Assembly: GCA_030770425.1 (NCBI GenBank)
Contig: JASJFT010000161.1
Location: forward strand, 1-64,000
Source of the DNA: Darksidea phi
Taxonomy: Eukaryota > Ascomycota > Dothideomycetes > Pleosporales > Lentitheciaceae
Direction of reading: 5' to 3'
DNA length: 64,000 nt
A program made the translations under genes and the position numbers. The notes under the pieces are model-generated. The model saw only the letters and a program-made list of their open reading frames with translations, ran no database searches and was not told the origin of the DNA. Below, in pieces: positions 53,005 through 64,000 of this stretch (position 1 is its first letter; the number at the start of each line of letters is the position of its first letter).

Positions 53005-54705
53005 CTAATGTACCCTATCCTCGTCCCCAACGACATAACCCCTCGCGATCCCGCTCCTTCCCTCCTCCATCTTTGCTCCTTGGCCATCCATCCCTTCTTC
53101 CTGTGCATGGTAATCACTGCCTAGACCCTGCCACGTTCTCTTTGCGCGCAGAAACTCGGCGCCGGGACTCACTACTCCGCCAATTTGAGCCAAATCACCA
53201 TTTGCACGCTTGGCGAGAGCCGAGCTTGGTGGGATTGCGTGTCCATTTTGAACCGACGAAAGTGGTTTGAGCTCAGTAGGGGGACGCATAGGTCGCGAGT
53301 GAGAGATGTAGCGACCGGTGCGGAGATCAAACTCAGGGGGGGCAGATTCCTCTTCGGAGTCGTAGTCGCTGTTTTCTCTATTTTTGACTTCCTCTTGTTC
53401 TCCAGCCTCTTCTTTCGCGCTGTTTGTCACTGTCTGAGCCTTTCCCCCTTCCTCCAAAACACTCTGAAAATCGCCCCGCCACTCCCCCGTCCAAACTCTC
53501 TCCTCATCGCCCTGCAGCGCAATCCCCAGCTCAAAAGGCGTAATAATCGGTCTCCAGAACTCCTTGCTCTCTATTAAACTACTTTCCCAGCAACCTATGA
53601 CCACCCAGCCCCCCACCTCGCTGAAGTTGGCTATCTTGGCAGCGTTGACCTTACCGACTACAAAGGTGTAATATTTCTTGCCGGCCTTGGAGATTTGCTG
53701 TTGAACGTGTGACAGGATGTGCATGTAGTTCTTAACGGAGAGGGTGTTGATGAGAATGCCAAAGACAGGGGTGGTGGAGAGAGAGGTTAGGAGCGCATAG
53801 CGACGGCGGAGGGCTAATGCTGTCGACGCAAGGGTTGCGGATGGATAGGGAGTGTCGGTCGGATAGATATGAGTTGATGCTACGCGTGAAGATAGCGTGA
53901 GGAGGAGAGATTGCGGCGGGTCGGAGATATGGAAGAGATGCCAGTCTTGTAACGCATCCTTCGCATCAGACGCCTCAGGAGGAATTGTCCGATTCGGCAG
54001 CAGCGAAGATGGATCATGTACGACCTCTGTCGCATGAATATTAAGATAACCGTCTTCTTTCAAGCGAGTGTAGAGCGCGGGTACGTGATGCGAATATGGT
54101 ATGTCCGCCATGAGGATGATCTTCTGCGCCTTGTCTAGGTAGGTTTCCTTGAATGTTGTTACCAGCGGCTCCAGGTCTAACGGTCTTTCCGTGAACACGT
54201 ATACAACCGGTAGTCTCGAGGGTGGCGAGAGACACGATCTGCCGTAATGCACCACAACATCTGCATCAACGTGTTCCGCAGCCACCTCATCTACACAACA
54301 CGCGCCATACGACGTATCCGCTAGTATGAAGAGCCTCTCCTCCTCTTCCAATGCATCGCTTATATTCGTGTTTTCCAACTTGTGCGCAACTTGCTCTGCC
54401 GTCTCGGTCCGCGCGTCTTTCCCTACCCTGTACCTCTCAGCCCTCTTCCTCCCCAGCCCCTTGCTTAGTTGTTCATAAACCCTCGGTGCGTCCACCAACA
54501 TCATATCCGGAAACTGAAGCGCAATCCTCTTCCACCTCCCCTCCCTAATTTCTCTCGCCGTCTTCTCGATCTCATAAGTAATCGCAATTTGTTCATCGTC
54601 CAACCGCACAAGGCTTGTAGTATCAACAGCAGGCGTAGGGTCTTCAAAAATGTGGGTCTCCGGCGTCGAGAGAATGGGCGCGGTTGTGGGAGCGGGGACA
54701 GTCAT
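53005..54705 (-). CDS. DPH2: Diphthamide biosynthesis protein 2 (DPH2)
   Basis: DPH2 partners with DPH1 in the radical enzyme that moves the 3-amino-3-carboxypropyl group from SAM to a His of elongation factor 2, the first step to diphthamide. Single exon, 566 aa. Visible family features: IRWKR-type start (REGRWKRIALQFPDMMLVDA), RLFILADTSYGACCVDEVAA with cysteine(s) placed for the Fe-S cluster, VVVHYGRSCLSPPSRLPVVY, GILINTLSVKNYMHIL, YTFVVGKVNAAKIANFSEV and VVIGCWESSLIESKEFWRPI with the late cysteine. The C-terminal 100 residues include the GRYISHSRPM segment and WQGLGSDY. The frame is open 22 codons further upstream but begins there at a TTG; the first ATG at 54705 is the likely start. Confidence 0.94.
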   Translation of the reverse strand: MTVPAPTTAPILSTPETHIFEDPTPAVDTTSLVRLDDEQIAITYEIEKTAREIREGRWKRIALQFPDMMLVDAPRVYEQLSKGLGRKRAERYRVGKDARTETAEQVAHKLENTNISDALEEEERLFILADTSYGACCVDEVAAEHVDADVVVHYGRSCLSPPSRLPVVYVFTERPLDLEPLVTTFKETYLDKAQKIILMADIPYSHHVPALYTRLKEDGYLNIHATEVVHDPSSLLPNRTIPPEASDAKDALQDWHLFHISDPPQSLLLTLSSRVASTHIYPTDTPYPSATLASTALALRRRYALLTSLSTTPVFGILINTLSVKNYMHILSHVQQQISKAGKKYYTFVVGKVNAAKIANFSEVGGWVVIGCWESSLIESKEFWRPIITPFELGIALQGDEERVWTGEWRGDFQSVLEEGGKAQTVTNSAKEEAGEQEEVKNRENSDYDSEEESAPPEFDLRTGRYISHSRPMRPPTELKPLSSVQNGHAIPPSSALAKRANGDLAQIGGVVSPGAEFLRAKRTWQGLGSDYHAQEEGMDGQGAKMEEGRSGIARGYVVGDEDRVH

Positions 54706-55172
54706 TGTTTGTCTTCCAGGAGGTTTTGGTGGGGTCAACTGTAACCTTTTTTCCGATCGATAGCGGGGCAAAAGCTAGGCGGAGGATGTGTATTAGTCAG
54801 CTGGACACAGTTCCGGGAACGGGGAACTTCGCCTTGATGAAATGAACTATGTCAATGGGAGAGTAATATTGACAACCCTCTTGTTACCAAAGCATCGAAA
54901 CGAAGATGCAAACGCAAGCCCTCGGAAGGAACCCCAAGTGACGACTAAATATGACGCATAGATTGGGACCAAGACCAACATGCCCACTATGAAATCCACA
55001 AGGTGAGTCGCTTTGAACATGACGAAACCTGTACGCCGAGGTATCTCGAACCTAAACGGTCACCGGTCCACTAATACTCCATAACAGTTATGCTGCTCAT
55101 TAGACCACCGCGAACGCCGACTAGAGAATCACATCCTCCGTGCTCTGGTACCTTCTCCCGAAATCCATGTGC
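54706..55172. other. Intergenic, no gene seen
   Basis: 467 bp between the DPH2 start and the stop of the RSC9-like gene, on the same strand. It holds the DPH2 promoter and a 3' untranslated region. Confidence 0.5.
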
Positions 55173-58100
55173 TCAACCTCCCCCCTCGGCGATAGCGCGG
55201 AACAGTGCGCCCATATAATTCCTCAATGTCAGATTGTGCGCCATCACAAAACCCAACTGCTCCTTGACTGGCGCGAATACCCTCGGTACCCATCCTGCTT
55301 GTTGTGCTTCTTGCTCCTCTTGCTCATCCCTCTCAATGTCTCTTTCCGCCTCTCTCGCCGCGTCGCTCAACCTCGGCTTCTTCGCGCCCGTGCTCCGTCG
55401 ATGCTCGGGACTCGATTCGCTAAAGGTGCGCTTGTGGGTGGGGGAATCGGGCACCTCGTGAATAGAAGATGGTGGCGGGAGTTTGCCAAGTTGGCGCGCA
55501 AGGTTGCGTAGGACTAGGACGGACGAGAGGGGAAGCCCGGCGGCGTCGTTAGCTTCATCGGTTGCGGTGTTATAGTAGCGGAAGTTAGGAGCGGGCTGGG
55601 GGGAGGCCATTTGTTGATTTGATTGGGGAAGATTGGAGGTATTGTATGCGTATTTGTCGTTGTAGCGGGTGCCCATACCTAGGCTACCGAGACCAACAGG
55701 CTGACCAAATTGCGGCTGGAAGTTTTCGTGGCGGACTTGCGCGGAAGTAGTGGGTGGTGCGGAGCTGGAAGGTGTGCGGTTGTGCCTTGCGTGTATAGCG
55801 TGACGAAGGCTTGTATCAGGGAGATGCGTTTTAACGTGCTGACCGGCTTCAAAGGCAGAATCCGTCCCGGTAGAGCCAAAGTGTGTGCAACCACCCCAAT
55901 GGCAGAAGTACTTTGTCGGTTTTGCCGCGCTGACGGCATCTCCATTTTCCATGTTAATGTCAGGCTTTTGCTCCAGCAACCATTTGCCAGTCTCGTCTCT
56001 GGGCACCTTTAAATGTGTCAAGACGATGTGTTCCCACATAGCTTTTGCCCCAAATGCAAACTCGCCGCACTCAATCTTAGCCGTCGAATGTTTCGTATCC
56101 GAAAAGCCATTCAGCAAACTTGGCGGGTGCCAACAACATCGCATATATGACTTCTTCGTGGAGGGATCGATGGGCACGGAACGGGGGCGGATGCCTCGAA
56201 TGGTGTACTTTGCCGCTCCGTTACTATTAATAACCTGAGCAGAAGCACTACTGAAGGTCGTAGATACGTTCGTGATGAAATCTTTCGCCGGCATGAGCGC
56301 TTTGTACGCTGAGTTGTTCGTCATGGTATCTGTGAACGCCGCGTTATAGGCCGACCACAATTGAATTTGCGTAATTTCTCCCACAGGATCCTCTTCAAAG
56401 CACGTCCGTAACCACTGCGAGCTTCGCTCTGGTTCGTCTAGGGTTACCAGTTGCTCAATGATCGCAGATGACAGCTTCGGCGCGGCCTCTGCGTGAGATG
56501 AAGATTTCGACGATTTCGGATTGCTTCGCCGTTCTTCGAAAGCCTGCGAACCGAATTGCAAAAGCCGAACGAGCTGGTTCACAAGACATTCTACATCGAC
56601 CTCATTCACAAGCATCTCAACATTTTCCACAAACCCGGTGAACAGGTAGAGGAAGTCCAAACACGCATTGCGAAGTTCTTCGTCCTCCACCAGGAGCCAA
56701 TCGCATAATGATTTGAGAGTTGTCTTCGATACGCCGGGCATCTTGTTGGTCGCCTCGAGGTTCATTGCAATGCGGCCAAGAGCTCTGAGTGATGTGATGA
56801 TTTTTCCTCGGTCGTCCGAGTCGATCTGGACAAGTAAAGATTGATAGAGGGGATTTTGGGCATCCAAAAACCAGAATCTAGTCAGTTGTTCGGCGATTTC
56901 GAGACCGTAGTGTTGCAATTCGATTACGCTTGGGTGGTTCGGCAGATTGAGAACGATAACAATCAGGTCCTTGATAGAGTGGATAGTGGAGGCGTAGAGC
57001 GCGTTCTCATGAAGCATGACCATGTTTCGGAGGATTAGTGCGGCCTCGTTGATCATATTCAATGCCTTGGCATTGTTGTCTGGCAAAAGATCGTCCTGTA
57101 TCTCCAGAGTCTGAAGCGACTGTATACGTCGCAACAGGTCTTCCGTAGCACTAAGGCCATTGAGGACGTTTGGTTGGTTCATGTCTTCTTCAACATAGGA
57201 GATCTCCCAGTTGACGTCGTAGAATAAGGATGCCACCTGAATTACTTTTTCGATGAGTGCCTCAGCGAGACCGGGAAATTGGTCGAATCGATACTTGTCA
57301 CCGCGCTCGTGAGATATCTTGACTAAGTGGTGTAGTGCATATGCTTCCTCTTCTGGTTCCTTTGACCGTAGGGCATGGAGAGCGCGGAGGTAGATGTTCG
57401 GTCCCGGAAATCCCGTGCCGGGGAGCATCATCCCTTTCAGCGGTACGGGCCTATTTCTCCTGTTAACAATCTGTTTCCTGCGCAACTGGTTGAAATATTC
57501 TGGATTGTTCGACGGCGTCGATACAGGCTTCATGTTGGAGGGCACGGCAGTCCGCGGCTCGTAACTCGCTATCGTCATGGCTGCACCGCTCGTGCCGTAG
57601 ACGCCATTCGTTTGTCCCGGCTGCGGCGAGTTCATGTTTCCGGTGGATTGGCGCGTCTCGCGCCTGGATACTTCGGGTTGGAAGAGTACACGCTGCGGTG
57701 GGGCATGGCGGAGGGCTGGGGCGTAGTTAGTAAGGGATTTGCGCTTGTGGTAGTGAAGGTACGTGCATCTTGTCGAGCGCCCAAGGCTTCCCGGTTCGTC
57801 TACGTCCATCTTGTCCGCGCGCGGTGTTCCTTTTTCACCCTCCTCGTCTGACTCTTCTGAGTCGTCGTCACCGTTTCGCAATCGCTCAGTTTCCCTGCTG
57901 ATAGGGCGGAAATAGTTCTCAGTGGTCCGACTCAGCAGGTCACCTCCTTTCGCAGACACGTCTTCGAGGATCTCTTTGGGCGGCGGTTCGCGCTTGTGGA
58001 TGGTGGCGATTTCGTAGGCACTAAGCGCATGTTAAGTCCTGGTGCAGCTAGAAAGAGCAGTGAACAGCGTACGCAAGGTTTTTGTAGTATGCCGTCTTGA

Positions 58101-58447
58101 CGAGGAAGGCTTGGGTAGTCAAGTTGGAGCTACCAGGTAGAAATTCGCCCGCCAGACGCCTCCAAGCAAGCTTGTTACCTTTTGTGTCTGAGACCTTATC
58201 GTATCCGCCTTCCGAAATGACGCGTTTGTACAGGCGCAATAGGTCAACATGCCGGCTCCCGACTTTAGGTTCGCGGTCCAGGATGGTTCTACGAATCACC
58301 GTCAATACTCCCCAAATCAGCAACGGCGCGCAAACGGAATGCCCACCCTCTTTTCTCGTGGAATTTCGCCAGCTCCTCTAGGAATTCTTCGTATTCTGTC
58401 GTGCGCTCGATAGAAGCTTCGCGTGGCTGTTTGTCCTTGGGCGCCAT
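55173..58447 (-). CDS. RSC9: RSC9-like ARID chromatin-remodelling subunit
   Basis: A subunit of the RSC (SWI/SNF-type) chromatin remodeller, related to animal ARID2/BAF200. Three exons (58447-58347, 58288-58073, 58020-55173) give 1054 aa. The ARID spans ~15-120: EYEEFLEELAKFHEKRG, then TILDREPKVGSRHVDLLRL, YKRVISEGGYDKVSDTKGNK, WRRLAGEFLPGSS and FLVKTAYYKNLAAYE, assembled correctly only by both splices. Next come the low-complexity region, a helical-repeat (armadillo-like) body ~300-600, and a C-terminal part with two Cys/His pairs resembling zinc fingers (YMRCCWHPPS, HIVLTHLKVP; YFCHWGGCTHF, HVKTHLPD), as in fungal Rsc9. The tail has a coiled, Glu-rich segment (AAREAERDIERDEQEEQEAQ) and ends GAEGGG-like. 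Divergent from the Rec114-like gene, with 362 bp between the starts. Confidence 0.9.
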
Positions 58448-58809
58448 GCTGCAATCAGCGCTTTCACCTGGGTCTCGTGTGACGCGGGCGGGAATGCATT
58501 AACAGGGTGCAATGACTGAAGCGTGCGCAATGGCAAGAGGCGGTGTGGACTCAGTAAATGGCGCGGCGCGCGTGGTTCGCGATGGTGATGAACATCAGAA
58601 TGCAAAGCTCAGAGTTCCACCTTGCGCACTAGGTCGATGCACAGACCCAGTCACATGACGCGGTTTTCTTCAAACCTCTGACACGCTCCTTCCTCTGCCG
58701 TCTCAACGATACTCGCTTCGAGAACCGCCCGGCCTAGGCACACAACGGCAACTCATAATTGAGTGAAGGCTTTTGATCTCAAACTAACTCCTGCAACTTC
58801 ACTGACACC
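58448..58809. promoter_or_regulatory. Divergent promoter region RSC9-like / Rec114-like
   Basis: 362 bp between divergent starts. No TATA box or other strong element was picked out by eye. Confidence 0.45.
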
Positions 58810-60385
58810 ATGCTCACTTTAAACCTAGCGAAGCTCTCCTACACGGCAGACCTGCCTCCAGAATATACAACACAGCAATTCGAATGGAAACACAGACAAA
58901 ATGACCTCGTCGCCGTATTTGATACCTTCCGATCGGGTGGCACTCTTTCCGAATTTCTCAGGATAGTACAAGCTTCGCAGGTCTTAGTAAGAACAAGGAC
59001 AGCTATCCGGAACTCACAAGCAAACTATGGACTAACTCACTATACTAGTACGACATTCCTCTCGAGGAGATGATCCGTGAAGGCAAACAACTGACGCAGA
59101 CGCTCGCTCGGCACGGCGCCGGGGTCAAATGTGATCAGCTACCAGTTTCTGGTATCAACAAATGCCCCTTGCTAGCTTTACGATGGACTCTACGAGATGT
59201 AGGGAAGGTAACGAAGCCTGTCTGCAGCAATAATCAGTTGCTAAGATTGTTGCCAAGGTTCGTCGCATTCAGATGAGGTTTGCTTCTACGAAGGAGTACG
59301 AAGCGGCAATTGACCACCTTCGTCACCTTGGCCTTTGGATGACATCAGCTCAAGGCAATGTGCCGAACGCTTCGAAGGACCTTGCGAGGCCTCAGAGTGG
59401 CGGTCCATCTTGCCCACCTTCTCAGCTTTCTGAGATCACCAACCGACCATTCACGGCAGCGGCGGCCGCGGCACCCTCGCTGCAAATTCAACTAGGTGAG
59501 GTGGTGGCGCGGCCCTCCTCCGCTAAGCCTCTTAATCCCGATCCGTTGACTCCTCCGGTGTACTTTCCCAGGCCCGACTCTTCATCAACCGTATCAACAT
59601 ATGACCGCTATTCAGAGCTCCCCACCACCACGGAGAGCCGGCCAATGTCGGCGGCTCGTCCTGACACTGCTATACTGTTCGCGAGGCCAAGCACCAGTGA
59701 ACTTCCACCGCGACGTGAACTTCCCTTCCAACGCCCCGATACGCCCAAGTCCAGGGGAAGCGAGAGTGTGCGGCCAGGAAGTCGACCCTCTAGTAGCCTT
59801 ATGGGGCCTCCCCCCTTACCACCGTCTCGCGCAGCCCGCCAGAGACCAACCTCGAGAGCAGGAAGTAGCCCTGCTGCTGAACTTCCTCCCCTTCCTAAAC
59901 CAACTCCACTCAACAACATCCATACCGGACCTCAGCCGAAGGCCGACCCCAATAGGCGAATACTTAGCCGAGGAACCGATGGAGTCTTTCGTCCCACGTC
60001 AACCGTTGCCACGGAGCAAGAAAACCAGCGCCTTAATAGCTCCCCTCCACCCTTTAGGCCGGTCAGCAGCAATAGCGCGGCCAAGAATCGCCCTCTCAGC
60101 GCCATCAGTGATAGTGCGCAGAACGAGCGCATATCAGAGCCATTAGCTGTCTTGCCCACACCACCAACATCAGACGCCAATTACCAAAATCATGTTAGTT
60201 CAGAGGATAGCAACGGCGCAGACACTGCTATGGCCGAACTCGAGGTATATGCGAAGCAATCGAATGAAGTACGCATGGACGCCTTGAATAGCTTTATTTT
60301 ACAGCACCTCGAAGACGACAACTTTCTCGCACTTGTGGACGACATGGACGCATGCTGGGCTAGGATTGCGCCCGGCTTTGGATGA
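58810..60385 (+). CDS. Rec114/Rec7-like meiotic recombination protein (candidate)
   Basis: Three exons (58810-58986, 59049-59207, 59246-60385) give 491 aa. The layout fits Rec114, a cofactor of Spo11 in making meiotic double-strand breaks. The N-terminal PH-like domain is suggested by FEWKHRQNDLVAVFDTF, LSEFLRIVQASQVLYDIPLE, PLLALRWTLRDVGK and, after the third exon junction, IVAKVRRIQMRFASTKEYEA with HLRHLGLW (~113-140). A long Pro/Ser/Arg-rich disordered middle follows (~140-440). The last ~50 residues form a helix, AELEVYAKQSNEVRMDALNS then ILQHLEDDNFLALVDDMDACW, like the Rec114 C-terminal helix that binds Mei4. Intron 2 is only 38 bp. Rec114 evolves fast, so similarity by eye is suggestive, not proof. 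That the gene is real is well supported; the name is about even odds. Confidence 0.55.
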
Positions 60386-63267
60386 ATAGGGAAGACATAT
60401 GGCCCCACTTCGGAGTCCTCTAGTACTGTATGATACGATAATCTGGTCGCGCGAAGATAACTTGGAAGAGAAAGGATGGTGTTCTTGATCTTTCTCATGT
60501 TTTCGCACGATGTGATGGAGCTAAAAATTCCACGTCGATATTTTCGTTATCCATGTCTCCATTTCATTACTCTTCGCATTGATGCGCAGGAATACTAGGC
60601 AAGGGAGTGAAAGCGCGTCCTTTAAATGCGCTGTAGTTCATCTCACTATATAGTAATTTTTGCCACAGCGCCCTTCATAGTATTTTACTTCATCAATATA
60701 TCCAAATAGAGGATTCAATTATCCTTTGGCACGGATCGGCATTATCAGCAGCGCGACATGTTCTAGACGTTCTCTTCCTTACCACTTCAATCTCGCCGAC
60801 TGTACCAACGTATCAACGTATAGTAATATCGTTAAGAATTCACCGAATCGCTCGCCCAAAACATCGCAGATAGTTTAGCCCCGGAGATGCAACACCTAAC
60901 GCACAATGCGAGACTAGCGAGCTACGTTGAGACGAGCCGAAAGGCGCCGAGCTCAATAAACGTAGTCGAGTAGTTTATGGTGATGTCCAACTTCCGGCCT
61001 GCACACATTTACCCCCAAAGAAGCCAGGAATCTGGGGAGCGATGGGCCGGTGCTTCAGCGACGCATGCACTTCCCCTGTAGGGCTACATGCAGATTATAA
61101 GCATAAGACTTACTATGTATGTGCTGTTTGGATATCAACGGGTTGCGATCGATTCACTTACTCGGAACGGCAATGTAGTGGTATTAGTATGTGACGGGAC
61201 TTCTATGGGTAGCTGGAGCTCAACCGTGCTTTGCGGCGAAATGAAGACGCGGAGCGGAACATTCATGCTTGTGCATTTGCTGGGTTGTCTGGAGCTATGG
61301 CTCGGAAGGTGTTGGTGAGTGTAGACGGGGTTGGTTGTTGAAGATGCGCTCGGATGGTGGAGAGGCATGGTTGGTATAAGCGGGGATAGGATATGGACGG
61401 AGGCACGGTTGGATATAGCTATAGAGTAGATGTGATTTGAAGGGATTCGTACACGTGAGTTCCTCGTAGACTTTTGACGTCTATATTCATGAAGAGATGC
61501 ACAATGCCCTGGCATAGGGTGTTGGTACACTTTGCTTAGTGCAATTGGCGGAAGTGTCCGTAGAGTTTGGTCTAGTTCTCTAGGAGCTGAGCACAAAACG
61601 ATGCTATGGATCCGTTGTCTGAACCCTTTTGAAGGCACACTGGTGATATGTTGTATGTCTTTGTAGTAGTCAATAAGATCCATAACTCCCCTTAAACCGA
61701 AGCATGTAAAGCGGCGAATGCTGATGAGCATACATGCTACAGCCGCCTCGTTTAAAATCATTTTTCAAAAATATGGAGTATGGCGTCTCTCATATAGTGC
61801 TCGTCTTGAACGTGCCTATATGCATGAAGTATACGTGTGTGTGTTGGGCGTCAATGAAGGAAGAACTGGCGAAAGAAATTATTGGGCTCGCAGACTATCA
61901 AGGTCCAGACGCGCAGGTACCTCATAAGTAGCGGCCCCTCAGCGTCGTCCATGCGTATTGTCTGCGTGCTAGTCTTTGACCAGTCCTTTAGTCCCTTGCA
62001 ACAACTGCAGCCGCGCGACCGTACACTAGGCTACGTAGGCGACTCGGAAGTGAGCAGCCGCTTACTCGTGCCCGATGGTTTGGTCACAAGGCCGAATGCA
62101 AAAACGTGTTGTGGCCAAGTACAGTATTTAACTTGACATAAGCCAACGCTCAACCTGACATCAGCTCATGCTCAATCAAGTGAAGTGATTATTAGTGATC
62201 GTCCTCACTAAAAAGTCTTCGTGGGTGGTCGAACCACAGAAAAAGCAAGCATCTGGCGTGGGATGCCATCACAATGCTACAGTCACCCACATGGCTTGGG
62301 TTTTTTGGCGTCCTGTTGCTTGCAAGGTGATGACGGTCATGCATCAACATAAATTCTACGAGGAAAATCCCTACCGCCACAAAAGCTTTGATCCGGCACT
62401 ACAAAACCGAGCACGGGACTGTAAATACGCCCCTATCCGGAGGGCGTAGGGCTGAAGAAGCAATGTTGCGGGAGGTGACTCGGCAGGAGCGGAAGTGGAT
62501 ACTTGGCTGAAATGTCATTCGTTGCCTCAAAAATTCATGCGGCTACGGATAGCTCGATGCATCCGTGGGCGAACAAGGCGGTTCGAATGATGCTTTGGGA
62601 GAGCAAGGACCTTGAGCAGCAACGGAAAGGGTAACAGGCTTCTAGAAAGGCGGTCCGCAGAATTCGAGGGAGAGGCGGTCATATCGGTGGTTGGCGATAC
62701 CTTATTGGCTTACGATCTATACAGTGTCAAGGGTTTCTCTCGCTTGACATGCAGGAGCATGACAAAGCTGGGCCGGCTGGGCCTGTTGTGCCTTGTCATC
62801 GGAGGACTCTGCATAACACCGGTGAAGGAGTAACACGAACTGGCAAGGGTCTTGTGAACACCCGCTTGCGTAACCCAAGGCTGATCGCAATCTGCTCGAC
62901 AAAAGAGTTTGCCTGCATTTCAAGACGAATCAGCGATTACCCTGGCATGACATAACGAGCTATGAGGCTCAATTGAGAACATAGGCACAAACGTTCTGGC
63001 TCCACCAACTCCTCACTTTGCGCTATCCATTCCTGTACCAGCGAATCGATGTTGCACAGATCAATTCTCCGATGAGCCCGCTTGTCGATACCATTGGGTG
63101 TCGATCTGCCGCCGGATGTGGACAGGGTGGATAAAGTCTACATCGACTCGTACGTAATTAACTTGATCCACTTTCAGAGTAACGGTTTTGCGAAATGGTT
63201 ACGCAGAGCGATGTAGATATGGTGGTACTAGATATTTCCAAGTGACGCTTCGTACGAACGAAGCAAG
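60386..63267. other. Gene-poor region, no supported gene
   Basis: Nearly 2.9 kb with only short overlapping frames. The longest (61135-61761, minus, 208 codons) has no domain and a Ser/Thr/His-rich random look. Parts near 60600-61000 are AT-leaning with TA-rich words, which hints at mild RIP. No tRNA could be folded by eye; two TTCGA-type boxes (~62230, ~62583) lack the remaining arms. Confidence 0.45.
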
Positions 63268-63512
63268 TGTTCGAGGTCGCCAGGGAGTCGCCAAAAAGAG
63301 GATTAGGTGGTTTTCCCAAGCTTGTACTGGTGTACACCATGGCACAGCCTAGAGGGGTGTCAATTCGTTCAAGGTCAACGCTAGTGGATGGACGGATCGA
63401 CTCTCTGCGCATGCAGCTGAACACATGCATATCTTGAAACGCACGTAGAAGCCGATGACAGGTTTAGAAGCACAGAGGCGCGAGAGACAGTTGTGCCCGT
63501 AACATGTACTAT
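63268..63512. repeat. Dispersed repeat, copy B (less mutated)
   Basis: Direct-orientation partner of 49320-49566, about 13.7 kb away. Copy B keeps more G and C and many more CpA/TpG words at the positions that differ (for example gcgcatgcagctgaacacatgcat against acgtatatagctaaatata). It is therefore closer to the unmutated ancestor. Confidence 0.8.
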
Positions 63513-64000
63513 CCGGCGCGCATCATCAGCACTCAAGGGCTTCCCCACCTCGCTTCCCCAAAGCTAGACACGACGAGGTGCCACGCGATACATATGTACG
63601 GGTACAAGATGAGTATAGGGACTGGGAGGCTGCACTCGTCGCCAAAACGGCTGTGCATTGCATGCATGAGACATTTTCGCTATTGGAAGTTGCTGCCCGC
63701 CATTGCGCTTTCGCGAGACCGGGTAGGTGCAAGGCATCTGGTTGGCCAGCCGTCCCATCCAAGACCAGAGCGGCTGTGCGTGCTGTGCAGGACGCCCAAT
63801 TCACGACGAGTGTGCACCTCGTCATGCTCTGTCGCCCCGAAAGAGTTACCGATATACGAACGGACGTGGGCTGCTTTGGCAGCATGGCTGAGAGAGCCTC
63901 GAGCAGGGCGTGACCAGCACCGTCATCATGCGTGGGATTAGTCACTCGAGCAAACCAAGGTGCATCTTGGGCCGTGAGTTGTGGCTGGCTAGACGCCTTC
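63513..64000. other. Window end, no supported gene
   Basis: Frames of 139-145 codons are open on both strands at once, which is a sign of composition rather than coding. None shows a domain, start context or splice signals I trust. A gene continuing beyond 64000 cannot be excluded. Confidence 0.35.

Noticed and set aside
54706..54771. Upstream extension of DPH2
   Set aside because: It starts at TTG; the first ATG is 22 codons further in and fits the family start better.
61135..61761. 208-codon minus-strand ORF in the right flank
   Set aside because: No domain or splice signals, and composition looks random; not enough to call a gene.
62210..62600. Possible tRNA genes suggested by TTCGA boxes
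   Set aside because: Matching acceptor, D and anticodon arms could not be found around either box.
63504..63945. ORFs of 139-145 codons on both strands near the window end
   Set aside because: Simultaneous open frames and no family features; more likely composition than coding.

Overview
This window looks like nuclear DNA of a filamentous ascomycete (Pezizomycotina, probably Dothideomycetes or a near relative; the class is an inference). The reasons are short introns of about 38-110 bp with GTRNGT donors and CTRAY branch sites, Pezizomycotina-type orthologues, a compact gene-dense core, and AT-rich decayed stretches in which CAG codons have become TAG, the signature of repeat-induced point mutation (RIP). 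Base 1 opens a run of 73 C, so the left edge is probably a contig end or a sequencing artefact.

Layout. 1-7.1 kb is an accessory edge: an intact DUF1349 protein gene, several broken gene fragments, and a decayed NLR-type gene (nucleoside-phosphorylase, NACHT and ankyrin regions) on the minus strand. 7.1-60.4 kb is the conserved core. In order it holds NDUFS3 (-), NOT4 (+) with a NOT4-tail-like ORF (+), a CCCH zinc-finger protein (+), a 2OG-Fe(II) oxygenase (-), a GMPPA-like pyrophosphorylase (-), a small doublecortin-like candidate (+), COQ5 (-), BCKDHA (+), a disordered nuclear protein (-), RAD4/XPC (-), a Pca1-type copper/cadmium P1B-ATPase (+), ATG13 (-), an ankyrin-RCC1-BTB protein like S. 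pombe Btb3 (+), an SDR (+), a GPI-type phospholipase B (-), DPH2 (-), an RSC9-like ARID protein (-) and a Rec114-like meiotic candidate (+). 60.4-64 kb is again gene-poor and carries one copy of a ~245 bp dispersed repeat. The other copy, at 49.3-49.6 kb, is more AT-rich.

The core genes are mostly housekeeping and do not form a metabolic cluster. Three products act in mitochondria (NDUFS3, COQ5, BCKDHA), and COQ5/BCKDHA share a 198 bp divergent promoter region. Several others act in chromatin, DNA repair or RNA control. Introns were placed by hand from splice signals and reading phase; all multi-exon models listed close in frame unless stated. No rRNA, CRISPR array or convincing tRNA was seen. 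The most notable items are the RIP-decayed NLR, the RIP-asymmetric repeat pair, the Rec114-like gene, the CCCH protein with an acidic nuclease-like N-terminal motif, and an unassigned ORF with an HExxH motif.
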